Part shown: positions 62,743 through 64,000 of the stretch, piece after piece | Layout of the letters: each line of letters starts with the position of its first letter | Position numbering within the stretch: position 1 is the stretch's first letter | NCBI RefSeq assembly: GCF_000380335.1 | Contig: NC_021149.1 | Span: 2,718,501 to 2,782,500, forward strand | Length of the DNA stretch: 64,000 bases | Direction: 5' to 3' | Source: Azotobacter vinelandii CA | GTDB lineage: Bacteria > Pseudomonadota > Gammaproteobacteria > Pseudomonadales > Pseudomonadaceae | Position numbers and translations under genes: made by a program | Notes under the pieces: model-generated | The model's database searches: none | What the model saw: the letters and a program-made list of their open reading frames with translations, nothing else | Told to the model about the DNA's origin: nothing

Positions 62743-64000
62743 TTGGAACACAAACCTCTCATCGAGCGTTTGTGGGGCATCGCTCGCACCCACAGTTTTG
62801 CCGCATTCGAATCCTCTCTGCACGAAGCCAGCCCCGACGGCTCGCTCAAGGCCCTGACCGGCGCCCTGCGCCATCTGGCCGGTGCCGACCAGCACAGGCT
62901 CGCACAGGAACTGCTGGCCGAATCCCTGGATAACCATGTCGCCTCGCCGCAGATTTTCTGGCGCCTGGAAATGCTCCTGCTGCTCGGACACCCCGAAGCC
63001 GCCGGCAAGCAGGACGCGGAGGGAGTCCCGGATCTCGCCACGCTGGAGAAACGGGTTCGCGAACTGGTTCAGGCCGACCGGCTGGACGAAGCGCTCGACC
63101 TGGTGGGCAAGGCCGCCCAAGCCAGCGCGGCCCCGCAACTGTACGAACTGCTGGGCCGCCTGCACCTGCGCCGCGGCGCCGACCGGATCAGCGTGCCGGC
63201 GGTCGAGGCCGCCCGGCCCGAAGCTGCCGCTCCTGACGCGCGACCGCCGCAAGCGGCCGCGGCGCCAACCGACGCGGTGCGTAGCGAAGCCAAACCGGCC
63301 ATCCCGCCCAAACCCCAGGCAGTTCCACCTCGCGTGGAAACGCGCCCGCCAGCCGAACAAGCCGATCGAACGGCGGAATCCGCGGCAAAGGCGCCGGTCG
63401 CCGAGCCGCCGCGATGGGTGGCCGAAGAACTGCTCAAGGCACGCGCCAGGGCACAGGAAGCCATGCAGAAGCGGGCCGGGATCGTGCCGGCCGAAGAAAA
63501 GCCGGCGATAACCGCCGTCGCTGCTCCGGCCGTCAGGCCCGATCCTGCGCCCGTCGAGATACCCGCTCCGGACGAGCCCAAGGAACAACTCTTCGCCCGC
63601 CTGCGCGAAGCCTTCGCCAGACTCGGCAAGACCGAGCGCAAGCTGCTGGCCTGGATCATGGCCAACCCCAACCAGAACGCCGCCCAGATCGCCAGGAGCA
63701 CCGAACTCGGCAACGCGGAGGTCGCCACCGCGCTCAAGGGCCTGACCGGCCTCTGGCTCGATCCCTTCACCTTCGCCGGCTACACAGTCCGCGACTATGT
63801 GCTGGAGTGCATGTCCATGGGCAAGCAGGCGCCGGCTGGAGCCCGCCAGTCCATGCCGGCCGGCGCCAGCCGCACGCCGTCGCCCTCCCCTGCGCGGGTC
63901 GTCGAAACGCCGCGCGCGCCCATGCCGGCAGCCCGGCCGGAAGCCGCTCCGGCGCCGGCGAAACCGGCCGGAGCCACCGGCTCATCCGCGCTGGCCGACC
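62743..64000 (+). CDS. Unknown Pro/Ala-rich protein with a winged-helix-like region, partial (3' end outside window)
   Basis: The frame is open from a TTG at 62743 (AGG about ten bases upstream) to the right edge, at least 419 residues. The first 145 residues are helical (LIERLWGIARTHSFAAFESS, LEMLLLLGHPEAAGK, LYELLGRLHLRRGADR). A Pro/Ala/Glu-rich linker follows, then KTERKLLAWIMANPNQNAAQ-IARSTELGNAEVATALKGL, which reads like a winged helix (about 305-355), then another Pro/Ala-rich tail. No ATG fits; the ATG at 62706 is in another frame. Family not recognised. Confidence 0.65.
   Translation, partial: MEHKPLIERLWGIARTHSFAAFESSLHEASPDGSLKALTGALRHLAGADQHRLAQELLAESLDNHVASPQIFWRLEMLLLLGHPEAAGKQDAEGVPDLATLEKRVRELVQADRLDEALDLVGKAAQASAAPQLYELLGRLHLRRGADRISVPAVEAARPEAAAPDARPPQAAAAPTDAVRSEAKPAIPPKPQAVPPRVETRPPAEQADRTAESAAKAPVAEPPRWVAEELLKARARAQEAMQKRAGIVPAEEKPAITAVAAPAVRPDPAPVEIPAPDEPKEQLFARLREAFARLGKTERKLLAWIMANPNQNAAQIARSTELGNAEVATALKGLTGLWLDPFTFAGYTVRDYVLECMSMGKQAPAGARQSMPAGASRTPSPSPARVVETPRAPMPAARPEAAPAPAKPAGATGSSALAD

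Noticed and set aside
61140-63041. 633-codon minus-strand frame over ppnN
   Set aside because: The PpnN motifs on the plus strand are decisive; the antisense product has no recognisable domain.

Overview
The window is high-GC DNA from a gamma-proteobacterium, almost certainly Pseudomonadaceae (Pseudomonas or the Azotobacter branch). The support is a ptxS-kguE-kguK-kguT-kguD block with the exact PtxS palindrome, an OprD-family porin, the gad dehydrogenase genes beside kgu, and a REP-like palindrome of Pseudomonas type. No rRNA, tRNA or CRISPR was seen.

Region 1 (1-28460) is one complete type VI secretion system (T6SS). Reading leftwards on the minus strand from a divergent promoter near 25.3-25.5 kb, the order is tssJ, tssK, tssL, tssM, tagF, a PpkA-type kinase, tssA, tssB, tssC, hcp, tssE, tssF, tssG, clpV, vgrG, a small membrane protein, a DUF2169/pentapeptide protein and a second pentapeptide protein cut by the left edge. 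Rightwards from the same promoter lie a TPR-type lipoprotein, an FHA protein (TagH) and a PP2C phosphatase (PppA). Sheath, tube, baseplate, membrane complex, recycling ATPase, spike and the TagF/PpkA/PppA/Fha control module are all present, with most stop and start codons overlapping.

Region 2 (28.5-37.2 kb) is accessory. It holds a DUF6152/DUF6644-like pair, an orphan cyclic-peptide-type ABC exporter, a small helix-turn-helix protein, and an L-2-hydroxyglutarate locus (GntR regulator, lhgO, MHS-type transporter). The lhgO gene is split by a 1,207 bp IS5-family element with 16 bp inverted repeats and a TATA target duplication. Three copies of a TTGTC-GACA palindrome mark probable regulator operators.

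Region 3 (37.4-53.0 kb) is a carbohydrate region: ptxS, kguEKTD, an OprD-type porin, a LamB-type porin, an NCS1 permease, a secreted GH15 glucoamylase and the remains of a gluconate dehydrogenase. The small subunit of that enzyme is intact; the FAD subunit has a large internal deletion and frameshift, and no cytochrome subunit follows. A duplicated promoter-leader module precedes the LamB porin and the permease.

Region 4 (53-64 kb) holds two small unknown genes, an inositol-monophosphatase family protein, a periplasmic M16 metallopeptidase, a low-GC gene-poor stretch with a strong Fur-box match, a small unknown protein, a class III PhaC-like alpha/beta hydrolase, ppnN, a REP palindrome and the 5' part of a Pro/Ala-rich unknown protein.
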